Positions 19,066 through 27,453 of a stretch of DNA of 64,000 bases are shown here, in pieces. The DNA lies in assembly GCA_000648925.1 (NCBI GenBank), contig JFHF01000001.1, positions 434,001 through 498,000 of the forward strand, written 5' to 3'. The notes beneath the pieces are model-generated. The model did not search any database, was not told the origin of the DNA, and was given only the letters and a program-made list of their open reading frames with translations. Each line of letters begins with the position of its first letter. Within the stretch, counting starts at the first letter, position 1. Made by a program: the position numbers and the translations under genes. Origin of the DNA: Caballeronia jiangsuensis. Its GTDB lineage: Bacteria; Pseudomonadota; Gammaproteobacteria; Burkholderiales; Burkholderiaceae.

Positions 19066-20172
19066 ATGAAGACGAAAGCAGCAATCGCATGGGAAGCCGG
19101 CAAGCCGTTGACGATCGAGGAAGTCGATCTCGAAGGCCCGCGCGCGGGTGAAGTCCTGATCGAAGTCAAGGCGACGGGCATCTGCCACACCGATTACTAC
19201 ACGCTGTCGGGCGCGGACCCGGAAGGCATCTTTCCGGCGATCCTCGGGCACGAAGGCGCGGGCGTCGTCGTGGATGTCGGGCCGGGCGTCGGCACGTTGA
19301 GAAAGGGTGATCACGTCATTCCGCTGTACACGCCGGAATGCCGTCAGTGCAAGTTCTGTCTGTCGCGCAAGACGAACCTCTGTCAGGCGATTCGCGCGAC
19401 GCAAGGCAAAGGCCTGATGCCTGATGCCACGTCGCGTTTCTCGCTCGGCGGCAAGCCCTTGTTCCACTACATGGGCACATCGACGTTTTCGAACTACATC
19501 GTCGTGCCTGAAATCGCGGTCGCGAAGGTGCGCGAAGACGCGCCGTTCGACAAGATCTGCTACATCGGCTGCGGCGTGACGACGGGCGTCGGCGCGGTCG
19601 TCTACTCGGCGAAGGTGGAAGCGGGCGCGAATGTCGTCGTGTTCGGTCTCGGCGGCATCGGGCTGAACGTGATTCAGGGCGCGAAGATGGTGGGCGCGGA
19701 CAAGATCATCGGCGTCGATATCAATCCGGGCCGTGTCGAACTCGCGAAGAAGTTCGGCATGACGCACTTCATCAACCCGAAGGAAGTCGAGAATGTCGTC
19801 GACCATATCGTGCAACTGACCGATGGCGGCGCGGACTATTCCTTCGAGTGCGTCGGCAATGTGAAGCTCATGCGTCAGGCGCTCGAATGCACGCACAAGG
19901 GCTGGGGCCAGTCGTTCATCATCGGCGTGGCGGCGGCGGGCGAAGAGATCAGCACGCGCCCGTTCCAGCTCGTGACGGGCCGCGAATGGAAAGGCTCGGC
20001 GTTCGGCGGCGCGCGCGGGCGCACGGACGTGCCGAAGATCGTCGACTGGTACATGGAAGGCAAGATCAATATCGACGATCTGATCACGCATCATCTCAAG
20101 CTGGAGCAGATCAACGACGGCTTCGACCTGATGAAGAAGGGCGAGTCGATCCGGTCCGTCGTCATTTATTGA
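19066..20172 (+). CDS. frmA: S-(hydroxymethyl)glutathione dehydrogenase / class III alcohol dehydrogenase
   Basis: 368 aa zinc-dependent medium-chain dehydrogenase. Motifs: catalytic zinc Cys ([14 protein letters not shown]) and GHEGAGVV, structural-zinc cysteines ([17 protein letters not shown]) and NAD-binding [18 protein letters not shown]. It oxidises the formaldehyde-glutathione adduct to S-formylglutathione with NAD. The S-formylglutathione hydrolase follows 14 bases downstream, giving a complete formaldehyde-detoxification pair. AGGAG lies upstream of the ATG. Confidence 0.96.
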   Translation: MKTKAAIAWEAGKPLTIEEVDLEGPRAGEVLIEVKATGICHTDYYTLSGADPEGIFPAILGHEGAGVVVDVGPGVGTLRKGDHVIPLYTPECRQCKFCLSRKTNLCQAIRATQGKGLMPDATSRFSLGGKPLFHYMGTSTFSNYIVVPEIAVAKVREDAPFDKICYIGCGVTTGVGAVVYSAKVEAGANVVVFGLGGIGLNVIQGAKMVGADKIIGVDINPGRVELAKKFGMTHFINPKEVENVVDHIVQLTDGGADYSFECVGNVKLMRQALECTHKGWGQSFIIGVAAAGEEISTRPFQLVTGREWKGSAFGGARGRTDVPKIVDWYMEGKINIDDLITHHLKLEQINDGFDLMKKGESIRSVVIY

Positions 20173-20186
20173 GCGAGGAAAACGCC

Positions 20187-21035
20187 ATGCTGGAACTCGT
20201 GGAAGAACATCGATGCTTCGACGGCGTGCAGCGCATCTATCGGCACGAATCGCAGACTATCGGCCTGCCGATGCGTTTCTCCGTGTTTTTGCCTGCGCGG
20301 GCGTCGTCCGGAAAGGTGCCAGCGCTGTTTTATCTCGCTGGCCTCACCTGCACGGAAGAGACGTTTCCGATCAAGGCGGGCGCGCAGCGTTATGCGGCGG
20401 AACACGGTATCGCGTTGATCGCGCCGGATACTTCGCCTCGCGGGGCGGATATTGCGGGCGAGAAAGATGCGTGGGATTTCGGCGTCGGCGCGGGCTTTTA
20501 TGTCGATGCGACGCGCGAGCCTTGGGCACGGCGTTATCGGATGTACTCGTATGTGACGCAGGAATTGCGCGAGACGGTGCTCGCCGAGTTGCCGGTGCGT
20601 GAGGATCGCATCGGCATCTTCGGGCATTCGATGGGCGGTCATGGCGCGCTCGTGCTCGCGTTGCGCAATCCTGAGCTGTACCGGTCGGTGTCGGCGTTCG
20701 CGCCGATCGCGGCGCCTTCGCAGTGTCCGTGGGGCGTGAAGGCGTTCTCGGGCTATCTCGGCGACGATCGCGAAGCGTGGAAGCAATACGATGCGAGCGA
20801 ACTCATCAAGGGGGATGCCGCGGCGCGGTTCGAAGGCGGTATTCTCGTCGATCAGGGATTGGCGGATCAGTTTCTTGCCGAGCAGTTGCATCCTGATGTT
20901 TTGGAGCGCAATGCGCGGGGGGCGGGGCACGAGGTGATCGTGCGGCGTCATGAAGGGTATGACCACGGGTATTTCTTTATTTCGACTTTCGTCGGGGAGC
21001 ATGTCGCGCATCATGCGCGGGTTTTGTGTCGGTAA
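20187..21035 (+). CDS. fghA: S-formylglutathione hydrolase
   Basis: 282 aa esterase-D family enzyme that releases formate and glutathione from S-formylglutathione. Nucleophile Ser in the elbow GHSMGGHGAL; N-terminal AGLTCTEETFPIKAG and the catalytic His in GYDHGYFFI are family signatures. Start at ATG 20187 with GAGG upstream. Second gene of the frmA-fghA unit. The first copy of the 611-bp intergenic repeat begins 29 bases after the stop. Codon use in the last third is slightly richer in T than frmA, which may be drift. Confidence 0.95.
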   Translation: MLELVEEHRCFDGVQRIYRHESQTIGLPMRFSVFLPARASSGKVPALFYLAGLTCTEETFPIKAGAQRYAAEHGIALIAPDTSPRGADIAGEKDAWDFGVGAGFYVDATREPWARRYRMYSYVTQELRETVLAELPVREDRIGIFGHSMGGHGALVLALRNPELYRSVSAFAPIAAPSQCPWGVKAFSGYLGDDREAWKQYDASELIKGDAAARFEGGILVDQGLADQFLAEQLHPDVLERNARGAGHEVIVRRHEGYDHGYFFISTFVGEHVAHHARVLCR

Positions 21036-21063
21036 GCTTTTTGGTCTTGCTTTCGCTTTCTTG

Positions 21064-21674
21064 GGATCCCGATTTCGCGGTGGTCTATTAGCTCTGCCCC
21101 TCCCCGGGGCGGGGGTCACTTTCTTTGCTGCTGCAAAGAAAGTAACCAAAGAAAGCAGCTTCTCATCGCCCGCGGTCACACGCAGTTTGGTCATGCTTGC
21201 CAGCCCGCGGTGGCACTCGCCTAAGTGTCGCCCTCAAAGGCCCACTCGGGCTTGGCTCGCGCACGGTCTGCCACACCAAATGTTTTGGCGCGCTGGTTCA
21301 GCACGAAAGAGCTTCGGCACAGCGCTACGCGCTGCCGTTGGGTATGCGAGGGAAACCGTCGAGAAGAAGCGCACGCGCACCCGCACCCGATTGACCCATC
21401 GGCCGCGCAGCGGGCCGGAGCTATTTGGTGCCGAACCAGCGTGCTTTGGGTTATGGCTTGTCAGACCGTGCGCGGTCCAAGCCCTTGTCTGCTTGTGGGG
21501 GCACTCGCTAGTGCCGGGCCATTAGGCCAATCGTCTGTGCCGCGGCCGGTGTGAAGTGCTTAGGCTGGGGATAGCTGTTTCTTTGGTTACTTTCTTTGCA
21601 GCAGCAAAGAAAGTGACTGCCGCCCCGCACAGGGGCAGTGCCAATAGACCGACACGAATATGGGATCCGGCGAA
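21064..21674. repeat. Long intergenic inverted-repeat element, copy 1 (611 bp)
   Basis: One of four copies. The left end carries GGTCTATTAGCTCTGCCCC and a hairpin with 11-bp arms (ACTTTCTTTGC-TGCT-GCAAAGAAAGT, 21118-21143). The right end carries the same block inverted (hairpin at 21589-21614, then GGGGCAGTGCCAATAGACC). The outer ends read GGATCCCG and CGGGATCCGGCGAA-like. No transposase frame; small ORFs spelling KESNQR come from the hairpin and are probably not genes. Lies between convergent fghA and znuB, 23 bases from the znuB stop. Same orientation as copies 3 and 4. Confidence 0.9.
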
Positions 21675-21697
21675 AACAACAGCAAAAAGCAAACCCC

Positions 21698-22486
21698 TCA
21701 ATGCCCCCGCCGCCCCACCAGACTAGCGCCATAAACGATCGCAGCAAGCATCGTGATCCAGAAACTCGTCGGCCAATCGGTGTAATACGCGAGCGTGAGC
21801 CCAACCCACGCCTGTCCGAGCGCAAACACGGCCGCGAGCACCAACCCCGACGATAACCGCGTCGTCACATTCTGCGCCGCGGCCGCCGGCCCGACCATCA
21901 ACGCAAACACCAGAAGCACGCCGACGATCTGCGTACAAGCCGCGACCGCGAGCGCGGTGATCGCGAGAAACAGCACCGAGACGAGCCGCAACGACACGCC
22001 TTTAGCTTCCGCAAGCTCCGGCTGCAAGGACGCAAACAGCAACGGCCGCATGATGAACCCAAGCGCCCCGAGACTCACGAAGGCAAGACCAGCCAGCACG
22101 ATCAGCGTCTCATGACTAACACCGAGCACGTTGCCGAAGAGCAGAGCCGTAGCCTGCGTCGCATACGCGGTGAAGAAGTGCAGAAACAACAAGCCGAAGC
22201 CAAGCGATAGCGAAAGAATCACGCCGATGGCCACATCGCGGCCCGAGAGGCGTTCGCCGAGCGCCCCCATGCCGACGCCGGCCGCGAGCGTGAAGCCCAC
22301 CATTCCCCAGAGCGGCGACATGCCGAGCAGCACCGCACCCGTCGCGCCGGTAAAGCCGACGTGCGACAGCGCGTGACCCGCGAAGGTCTGCCCGCGCAGC
22401 ACGAGAAAATACCCGACGATCCCCGAAAGCACCGCGACGATCCCCGACGCCGCGAACGCATTCACCATGAAGTCATATTCGAACAT
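21698..22486 (-). CDS. znuB: Zinc ABC transporter permease ZnuB
   Basis: 262 aa ABC-3 family inner-membrane permease with seven to eight hydrophobic segments; typical motifs GYFLVLRGQTFAGHALSHVGFTGA and LLFALMVGPAAAAQ-like near the end. It forms the channel for zinc import with ZnuC and ZnuA. It begins 8 bases after znuC and is the last gene of zur-znuA-znuC-znuB. The repeat element starts 23 bases beyond its stop codon and may serve as terminator. Confidence 0.9.
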   Translation of the reverse strand: MFEYDFMVNAFAASGIVAVLSGIVGYFLVLRGQTFAGHALSHVGFTGATGAVLLGMSPLWGMVGFTLAAGVGMGALGERLSGRDVAIGVILSLSLGFGLLFLHFFTAYATQATALLFGNVLGVSHETLIVLAGLAFVSLGALGFIMRPLLFASLQPELAEAKGVSLRLVSVLFLAITALAVAACTQIVGVLLVFALMVGPAAAAQNVTTRLSSGLVLAAVFALGQAWVGLTLAYYTDWPTSFWITMLAAIVYGASLVGRRGH

Positions 22487-22494
22487 TGTGCTTT

Positions 22495-23382
22495 CTACTT
22501 GGCGTGGCTGTGACCGTGATCGTGTGCATGGCCGTGGTCATGCTCGTGTTCGTGTTCGTGCTCCTCGCCTTCTTCGTGCGCGTGATCGAGCTTGTCGATC
22601 TCGACATCGCCCGACATCACGAAGATGCGCCCATTCACGCGCATCACGTCGATAGGCGACCCGTACAGCCGCGACAACACGGGCTTCGAGATGACTTCAT
22701 CGACAGTGCCGAGCGCGGCGCGCCCGCTGCCGAGATACAGCACGCGGTCGAGCGAATTCAATAGCGGATTGAGTTCGTGCGCCGAAAACAGCACGGTGAT
22801 GTTCAGTTCACGCTGCACGCGCCGCACGAGTTCCACGACGCCCGTCTGATGCCGCGGATCGAGACTGATGAGCGGCTCGTCGAGCAGGAGCAGACGCGGA
22901 TTGCCGAGCAGACATTGCGCGAGCAGCAGACGCTGGCGCTCGCCGCCCGACAGTTCCGACAACGGACGCGAAGCCAGTTGATGCGCGCCGACGAGTTCGA
23001 GCACGCGCTCGACATCGGCGCGGATGCGCGCGTTGCGATGCGGCAGGCCCCAGTGATGCCCGTCGGCGGCCATCGCGACGAAATCGCGGCCCAGCACGCG
23101 CCGGTTGGCGAGCCCGGTGCGAATCTGCGGCATATAGCCGATCGACGGATTGCCGCGCTCGACCGCTTCGCCGTTCACGCGGATCGTCCCGCTCTTCAGC
23201 GGCACGAGCCCGAGCAGCGCGCGCATCAGCGTGGTCTTGCCCGCGCCGTTCGGCCCGAGCACGCCGATGAATTCGCCATTGCGAACCGTGAAGCTCGTGT
23301 CGTTGAGAATCTCGCGCCCGCCGAGCGCGAGCGTCACGCGATCGACTTCGAGCGCGGCTTGAGACATCGCGGCGGCGTTCAT
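22495..23382 (-). CDS. znuC: Zinc ABC transporter ATPase ZnuC with His-rich tail
   Basis: 295 aa. I place the start at ATG 23382, which overlaps the znuA stop (ATGA). Walker A GPNGAGKTT (residues 43-51), signature LSGGERQR (about 144-151) and Walker B LLLLDEP (about 164-170) are intact. After the ABC domain the C-terminal residues 267-293 hold 12 histidines in 27 positions, alternating with Glu, Asp, Gly or Ala. Such a tail is unusual on the ATPase and suggests cytoplasmic zinc binding, as a sensor or buffer (inference). Cytoplasmic face of the inner membrane. Confidence 0.92.
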   Translation of the reverse strand: MNAAAMSQAALEVDRVTLALGGREILNDTSFTVRNGEFIGVLGPNGAGKTTLMRALLGLVPLKSGTIRVNGEAVERGNPSIGYMPQIRTGLANRRVLGRDFVAMAADGHHWGLPHRNARIRADVERVLELVGAHQLASRPLSELSGGERQRLLLAQCLLGNPRLLLLDEPLISLDPRHQTGVVELVRRVQRELNITVLFSAHELNPLLNSLDRVLYLGSGRAALGTVDEVISKPVLSRLYGSPIDVMRVNGRIFVMSGDVEIDKLDHAHEEGEEHEHEHEHDHGHAHDHGHSHAK

Positions 23383-24260
23383 CGTTGCCATCCTTGCAGC
23401 GCGCCCGACAGCGTGTCGAGTTGCGACTGCATCCATTGCTGATACGTCAGTTTGGCGGGCAACGTCTCCGTCACGCTGATGCTCGGCACGTGCGCGTCTT
23501 TCGCGATGTTGAGCAGGCGCTTCGTCAGCGCGCCCGTCGCCTGGCTGTTGTAGATGAGCACGTGCACCCGGCGCTCGCGCAGATCCTTTTCGAACGCGGC
23601 GATATCGGCGGGGCTCGGCTCGGTCTCGTTCATCGACGCCATCTGGAAGCGCAGGTTGCGCATCTCGAAGCCGATGGCATCGGCCATGTAGCCGAACACC
23701 GGCTCGGTCGCGGTGACGGGCACGCCTTTGTAGCGCGCCTTCAATTGGGCGACGCTCGCGTCGATCGGCTTCATCGAATCGAGAAAGGTCGCGAGGCGTG
23801 CGTCGTAATCGCTCTTGTGCGAAGGGTCGGCGCTCACGAGATACGCGCTCACCGCCTTCGCGACGACAGGCATCGTCGACGGGTCGTACCAGAGGTGCGG
23901 ATTGTCGCCGGACTTCTTGCCGACGAGCTTCGCCGCGACGATCACCGTGCGCTTCTCATTGCTCTTCGATGCGGCGAGCAGCTTGTCCATCCACGGATCG
24001 TAGTCCGCGCCGTTATAGACGACGAGCGCCGCATGCTGCAACGCGCGCGCGGTCTTCGGGCTCGCTTCGAAGAGATGCGGGTCTTCGTCTGGATTGCTGA
24101 GGATGCTCGTCACCTGCACATGATCGCCGCCGAGCTGGCGGATGACGTCGCCGTAGAAGTTCTCCGCCGCGACCACCGGCACGCGCGCGGTCTGTGCCGA
24201 TGCCGTATTGCACAAGCCGAGCGCGATGGCGAAGCAGGTCAGGACGTGCGCGAATTTCAT
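23379..24260 (-). CDS. znuA: Periplasmic zinc/metal-binding protein ZnuA
   Basis: 293 aa cluster A-I metal-binding lipoprotein-like receptor with signal peptide (cleavage after ASA). Start at ATG 24260 with AAAGGA upstream. Ligand candidates: His62 (DPHLFE) and His122 (NPHLWYDP); at the third usual His position the sequence reads TEPVFGYM, so Glu186 takes the place of His. The acidic His-rich loop of many ZnuA proteins is absent. A His-His-Glu set is more common in manganese-type receptors, but the neighbouring zur argues for zinc. Overlaps znuC by four bases. Confidence 0.88.
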   Translation of the reverse strand: MKFAHVLTCFAIALGLCNTASAQTARVPVVAAENFYGDVIRQLGGDHVQVTSILSNPDEDPHLFEASPKTARALQHAALVVYNGADYDPWMDKLLAASKSNEKRTVIVAAKLVGKKSGDNPHLWYDPSTMPVVAKAVSAYLVSADPSHKSDYDARLATFLDSMKPIDASVAQLKARYKGVPVTATEPVFGYMADAIGFEMRNLRFQMASMNETEPSPADIAAFEKDLRERRVHVLIYNSQATGALTKRLLNIAKDAHVPSISVTETLPAKLTYQQWMQSQLDTLSGALQGWQR

Positions 24261-24301
24261 CGATTTCCTTTCTGGATGAGTTGTTCTCGACGTGACGCGA
24301 C

Positions 24302-24760
24302 TCATGCGCCGCGATGCTTTCTCTGGCAATCGGCGCAGAGTCCGCTCAGTTCGACGACCTGGTGATGCACCTGAAAGCCGTGCGCGGGCGGACTCGCGGA
24401 CAGCGACGAAGCGAGTTCGCGCCCTTGGATTTCGAGCGTCTCGCCGCATTCGTCGCAGATGAGGAACTGGCTCTCGTGCGGCTTGCCGGCGTCGCAACAC
24501 GCGATGAACGCGTTCTTCGACTCGATGCGATGCACGAAGCCGTTCTCGACAAGAAAATCGAGCGCGCGATACACGGTGGTCGGCGGCACGCGAGCGCCGC
24601 GCTTCGGCTCCATCGCGTCGATGAGGTCGTAGGCGCCGATCGGCTTGTGCGCCTTCAGCACGAGTTCGTAGACTTGGCGGCGCAGCGGCGTGAGCGCGAC
24701 GCCGCGCTCGACGGCGAGCACTTCGGCGCGGGCAAGCATGGTTTCGACGGATGCGGTCAT
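24302..24760 (-). CDS. zur: Fur-family zinc regulator Zur
   Basis: 152 aa metalloregulator. The winged helix comes first (TPLRRQVYELVLKA..., PPTTVYRALDFLVENGFVHRI), then a dimerisation domain with two CxxC pairs (ICDECGE and LCADCQR) for structural zinc and the ESKNAFIACC/HESQF segment that supplies regulatory ligands. It heads zur-znuA-znuC-znuB with a 41-base gap to znuA, which identifies it as Zur rather than Fur. Expected to repress the operon when zinc is sufficient. Confidence 0.9.
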   Translation of the reverse strand: MTASVETMLARAEVLAVERGVALTPLRRQVYELVLKAHKPIGAYDLIDAMEPKRGARVPPTTVYRALDFLVENGFVHRIESKNAFIACCDAGKPHESQFLICDECGETLEIQGRELASSLSASPPAHGFQVHHQVVELSGLCADCQRKHRGA

Positions 24761-25084
24761 GTCATCTTGGCCGCCGAGTGTGGCATGTCTGAGGACAGGT
24801 GTGCCCTAGACGCGCACAACGGCGTAGATCAGCAAAAGTTGGATAGATACAATATATCATAGCAAACCTTGCTTTTCATCGACTTCGGCCTTGGTCGAAA
24901 TTAAATGTCATGAAAAAGCTCTAGCGATGCCCGATAACGCTCGCGCCGGTAACGGCACTCGGGTAAAGAGTGAAGTGGCCGCGAGAATCGATAGGATTTC
25001 GGTCAAAAGCGCGAACGACGTGCACCGCGCACCCGCCGCGCGCGTCGCGGGATGTCACTCCCTTCGGACGATGCGGCCCTGCGC
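24761..25084. other. Intergenic region upstream of zur and downstream of the car tail
   Basis: 324 bases. It holds the presumed zur promoter and the imperfect dyad at 24846-24858. No hairpin with a T-run was seen that could terminate the minus-strand operon ending at 25085. Short frames here look spurious. Confidence 0.45.
24846..24858. promoter_or_regulatory. Candidate Zur box
   Basis: Imperfect AT-rich dyad GATAC-AAT-ATATC about 90 bases upstream of the zur ATG. Zur sites are AT-rich palindromes at such positions, but the match to a consensus is weak. Confidence 0.3.
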
Positions 25085-25609
25085 TCATCGCGGATCCGTC
25101 TCCGAGCTCCGTACCAAAATTACCGAAAGCCCGAAGCCCGCGCTATGAAAATCGACGGAACCGTCAGTGAAGTTGAAGTAGTAAAACGTGCCGGGCATGG
25201 CTGCTGTCGAGGTCCAGAAATTTGCGCCTTCGCCGAAGTCAGAGAGCGAGATATCGGGAAACGCTTTGGTATCGATCTTGGGGCCGTTGCATGTGTGCAT
25301 GCGAAGCGTGCCCAGTTCACGGCCCGTGGGAATGCGCCATCCTGGACCTGCCCGTTGCGCCGCCTGCCGCGCCTCGTTCTGACTCAAACCTGTTGGCCGG
25401 CCGGTGCATCGTTGCCCGTCTTTGCTCCACTCCCTGCCGACGGCACATCGTTTCCAGATCAGGCCGACTTTTCGGTTGATCGCTACATCGCCTTGCAACA
25501 CGAGGTCTTTATCTAAGCCGCGAATGCAGGCAGCCATGCCTCCGGACGATGTCAGAAATGACAAAAGGAATACCAGCGACAAGCGCCATCTCATTTTTGC
25601 GGTTTTCAT
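25085..25609 (-). CDS. Exported DUF1566 protein at the end of the carbapenem locus
   Basis: 174 aa. Signal peptide (MKTAKMRWRLSLVFLLSFLTSSGGMAA) then a DUF1566/Lcl C-terminal-type domain from about residue 45: VGLIWKRCAVGREW, GWRIPTGRELGTL, ANFWTSTA and a final Arg near the C-terminus. Several cysteines (ACIRG, KRCAV, QRCTG, HTCNG) could pair in the periplasm. The family is of unknown function and C-type-lectin-like. It starts 10 bases after the preceding gene on the same strand, so it ends the long car transcription unit. A role in self-protection against the product is inference from position and export only. Confidence 0.72.
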   Translation of the reverse strand: MKTAKMRWRLSLVFLLSFLTSSGGMAACIRGLDKDLVLQGDVAINRKVGLIWKRCAVGREWSKDGQRCTGRPTGLSQNEARQAAQRAGPGWRIPTGRELGTLRMHTCNGPKIDTKAFPDISLSDFGEGANFWTSTAAMPGTFYYFNFTDGSVDFHSAGFGLSVILVRSSETDPR

Positions 25610-25619
25610 CCTGCTTGCT

Positions 25620-26078
25620 TCATTTCAAAGGTGAGGGCAACTTGCCGGCGCGCGCGTCATGCATGATCGCGTGGATAAGCGGGTCGTTTGTGACGCGAAT
25701 GCGGCCAGTTTGTACGAGCTTATGTCCGACCAAGGTCGCGCCACGGACAAACTGGCAGTTGTCGAAGCAACTCAATGTTCCGCTGCTCGCGCCATCCTGA
25801 TATCGGACGATCGGTTCCCCGTCCTTGTTCGTGCCCATGTACCAGACCAGAACCAGATCTTGAGCTTCGTCTTCGTCCGCGGGCACTTTCGCATACTCGA
25901 ACGCATCGCCCTTCCGACCGACGTAATAGTGATCGGGCATCGACGATAACGATGCGTGCTCCGGAGACGATTGTTCGACTGCAGGGTTCCCAAGTGCCGT
26001 GTGTGCAGCGAACAGCGCTGGAAGCAGCACCAGCCCGAGCGTTGGAACGTGAAGAAGCAGGCTCATGTTTCGACACAT
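25620..26078 (-). CDS. Small exported protein of unknown function, car tail
   Basis: 152 aa from ATG 26078, which shares one base with the upstream TGA (TGATG); a start four residues further in (MSLLLHVPTLG) is possible. A hydrophobic signal segment ends near HTALG. The mature part is acidic in its first half (KVPADEDEAQDL) and has one Cys pair (LSCFDNCQF). I recognise no family. Coupling to the gene before it and its position after carC recall the exported immunity pair carF-carG of enterobacterial carbapenem clusters, but homology is untested. Confidence 0.65.
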   Translation of the reverse strand: MCRNMSLLLHVPTLGLVLLPALFAAHTALGNPAVEQSSPEHASLSSMPDHYYVGRKGDAFEYAKVPADEDEAQDLVLVWYMGTNKDGEPIVRYQDGASSGTLSCFDNCQFVRGATLVGHKLVQTGRIRVTNDPLIHAIMHDARAGKLPSPLK

Positions 26079-26881
26079 CACATGCGAGCTTGCTGTCGAC
26101 GCGGATTGCCATCGAGGCTCCTGGCATCGAGATCGATATGCTCAGCCCGAACAAATGCCTCCATGGTTCGCCACTTCACGACCCCGTTGGGCAATCCGTA
26201 GGCGAGTTCGTTGTCCTTTGGCGCATCGTAGGTATCGGGCGTGCTCGAAAAGCGTGTCTTTCGCCATGCCAGCGCAACGAGCTGTTTTCCTCCTCCTGGC
26301 TGCACTTTGAATACGCGCATCCACACGGGATGCTCGTCGAGCGTGGATACTTCAGAGCTTTCGTCATCGTGCATGGCGGAGGCGCGCGTCCAGCCGACAA
26401 CTATGGTTCTCACGGTTCTCCCGGTTCGATCCAGTAGGTCCTGCCGGCGGACCTGTTTGCCCAGCAACTCGAAGCGGGACACCGGTATGTGCGAGCCGGC
26501 CAGAAAGTATTCCGCGACGACCCAGTCCCCGCCCGAGGAAACGATAGGCACGTCCCGACGACGGTCATAAGCGTAAATCTCGGTCAGGTGCGACAGCAGC
26601 GTCTGCGGAACGTGAGCACTGGGGAAGGAGTAGCGGGCCGGCTTGAAGTCGCCAGTTTCGGAAGCGATCGAGTTGGCGGCATTCATATCGAGCTTCAACT
26701 CCTGAGGTTGCAAACTGATCGAGATGAGCCGCCCGCTCGCGATGCGCGCGACATAGGACGGATGCGACGATTGAACCGTCCTGATCGATTGCGTGGTCGA
26801 CGTCGAAGGCGCAGCGCCGGCATGTTTCGATAGGGCGATGAATGCGACCGCGAGCAACAGCGCCTTGAACCAAAGTTTCAT
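26078..26881 (-). CDS. Exported protein of unknown function, car tail
   Basis: 267 aa. The start ATG overlaps the previous stop (TAATG), so it is coupled to the Sel1-like gene. Signal peptide with likely cleavage after AGA (KLWFKALLLAVAFIALSKHAGA). The mature protein is beta-rich with no cysteine and no recognised domain. Segments such as GGDWVVAEYFLAGSHIPVSRFEL look like a compact periplasmic fold. No match to a beta-lactamase motif (no SxxK, no HxHxD). Possible protective or binding function in the carbapenem locus is inference from context. Confidence 0.65.
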   Translation of the reverse strand: MKLWFKALLLAVAFIALSKHAGAAPSTSTTQSIRTVQSSHPSYVARIASGRLISISLQPQELKLDMNAANSIASETGDFKPARYSFPSAHVPQTLLSHLTEIYAYDRRRDVPIVSSGGDWVVAEYFLAGSHIPVSRFELLGKQVRRQDLLDRTGRTVRTIVVGWTRASAMHDDESSEVSTLDEHPVWMRVFKVQPGGGKQLVALAWRKTRFSSTPDTYDAPKDNELAYGLPNGVVKWRTMEAFVRAEHIDLDARSLDGNPRRQQARM

Positions 26882-27453
26882 TATTCGGAATCCTCAACTG
26901 CTGGAAGGTGAACGATGCCTCGTTCGTTGGCGGAAGAGCAGCGATTTCCCATCGCGTACTTGACCTCCTCGATGCCGCTGTTTCCTGCTTGGCACAACCA
27001 TTTGACGGCCTCCCGGCAATCCACGGACGTGCCGGTTCCGTTCGCATACAGATAGGCAACGATCATGGCGGCTTCCACGTCACCATGTTCGGCGGCGCTC
27101 AGGAACCAGGCGAACGCTCTCGTCGAATCTTTCGCGACGCTCTTGCCTGTCAGGTATGCCGCTCCTATATCGAATCGCACGTCGTTCGACATCGGTCGAT
27201 CCGTCTGCTCTTCGTGCGAAGTGGCGTCCATGTCAGTGCGCCGCCTTTTCGGCATTTTCTCGGTGGAGCGAAATGCGACCGCGTTTTCGATGTCCGCCCA
27301 AGTGACGATGTTTTGCGGCACCCCACTTTCGGATGCGCATGAGGCCGGTCGAGCAAAGGCTTCCTGGCGCAAGTTCACAAGCATCAAGCAGAGCACGGCG
27401 TGCAGCAACGTGCGCAAGATCGAGGTCGGGTTTGACGCCGGCGAGCGGATCAT
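26881..27453 (-). CDS. Exported Sel1-like repeat protein, car tail
   Basis: 190 aa from ATG 27453, which overlaps the stop of the second crotonase by four bases (ATGA). A hydrophobic N-terminal segment (SILRTLLHAVLCLMLVNL) should direct export. Two Sel1-like alpha/alpha repeats are visible: FDIGAAYLTGKSVAKDSTRA FAWFLSAAEHG and AAMIVAYLYANGTG...REAVKWLCQAG. Cysteines in VDCREAVKWLCQ are seven residues apart. Cysteine-rich Sel1 proteins of Helicobacter (Hcp) have been reported to bind or slowly hydrolyse beta-lactams, which makes this a candidate protection factor; that link is inference. Confidence 0.7.
   Translation of the reverse strand: MIRSPASNPTSILRTLLHAVLCLMLVNLRQEAFARPASCASESGVPQNIVTWADIENAVAFRSTEKMPKRRRTDMDATSHEEQTDRPMSNDVRFDIGAAYLTGKSVAKDSTRAFAWFLSAAEHGDVEAAMIVAYLYANGTGTSVDCREAVKWLCQAGNSGIEEVKYAMGNRCSSANERGIVHLPAVEDSE

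Noticed and set aside
21100..21560. Open frames within the repeat copies encoding FFAAAKKVTKES or CCCKESNQR peptides as genes
   Set aside because: They arise on both strands from the inverted hairpin sequence, differ in length among copies and have no proper start sites.
22495..22600. CRISPR or tandem repeat at the CAT/GTG-rich stretch
   Set aside because: It is the His-rich coding tail of znuC, not a spaced repeat array.
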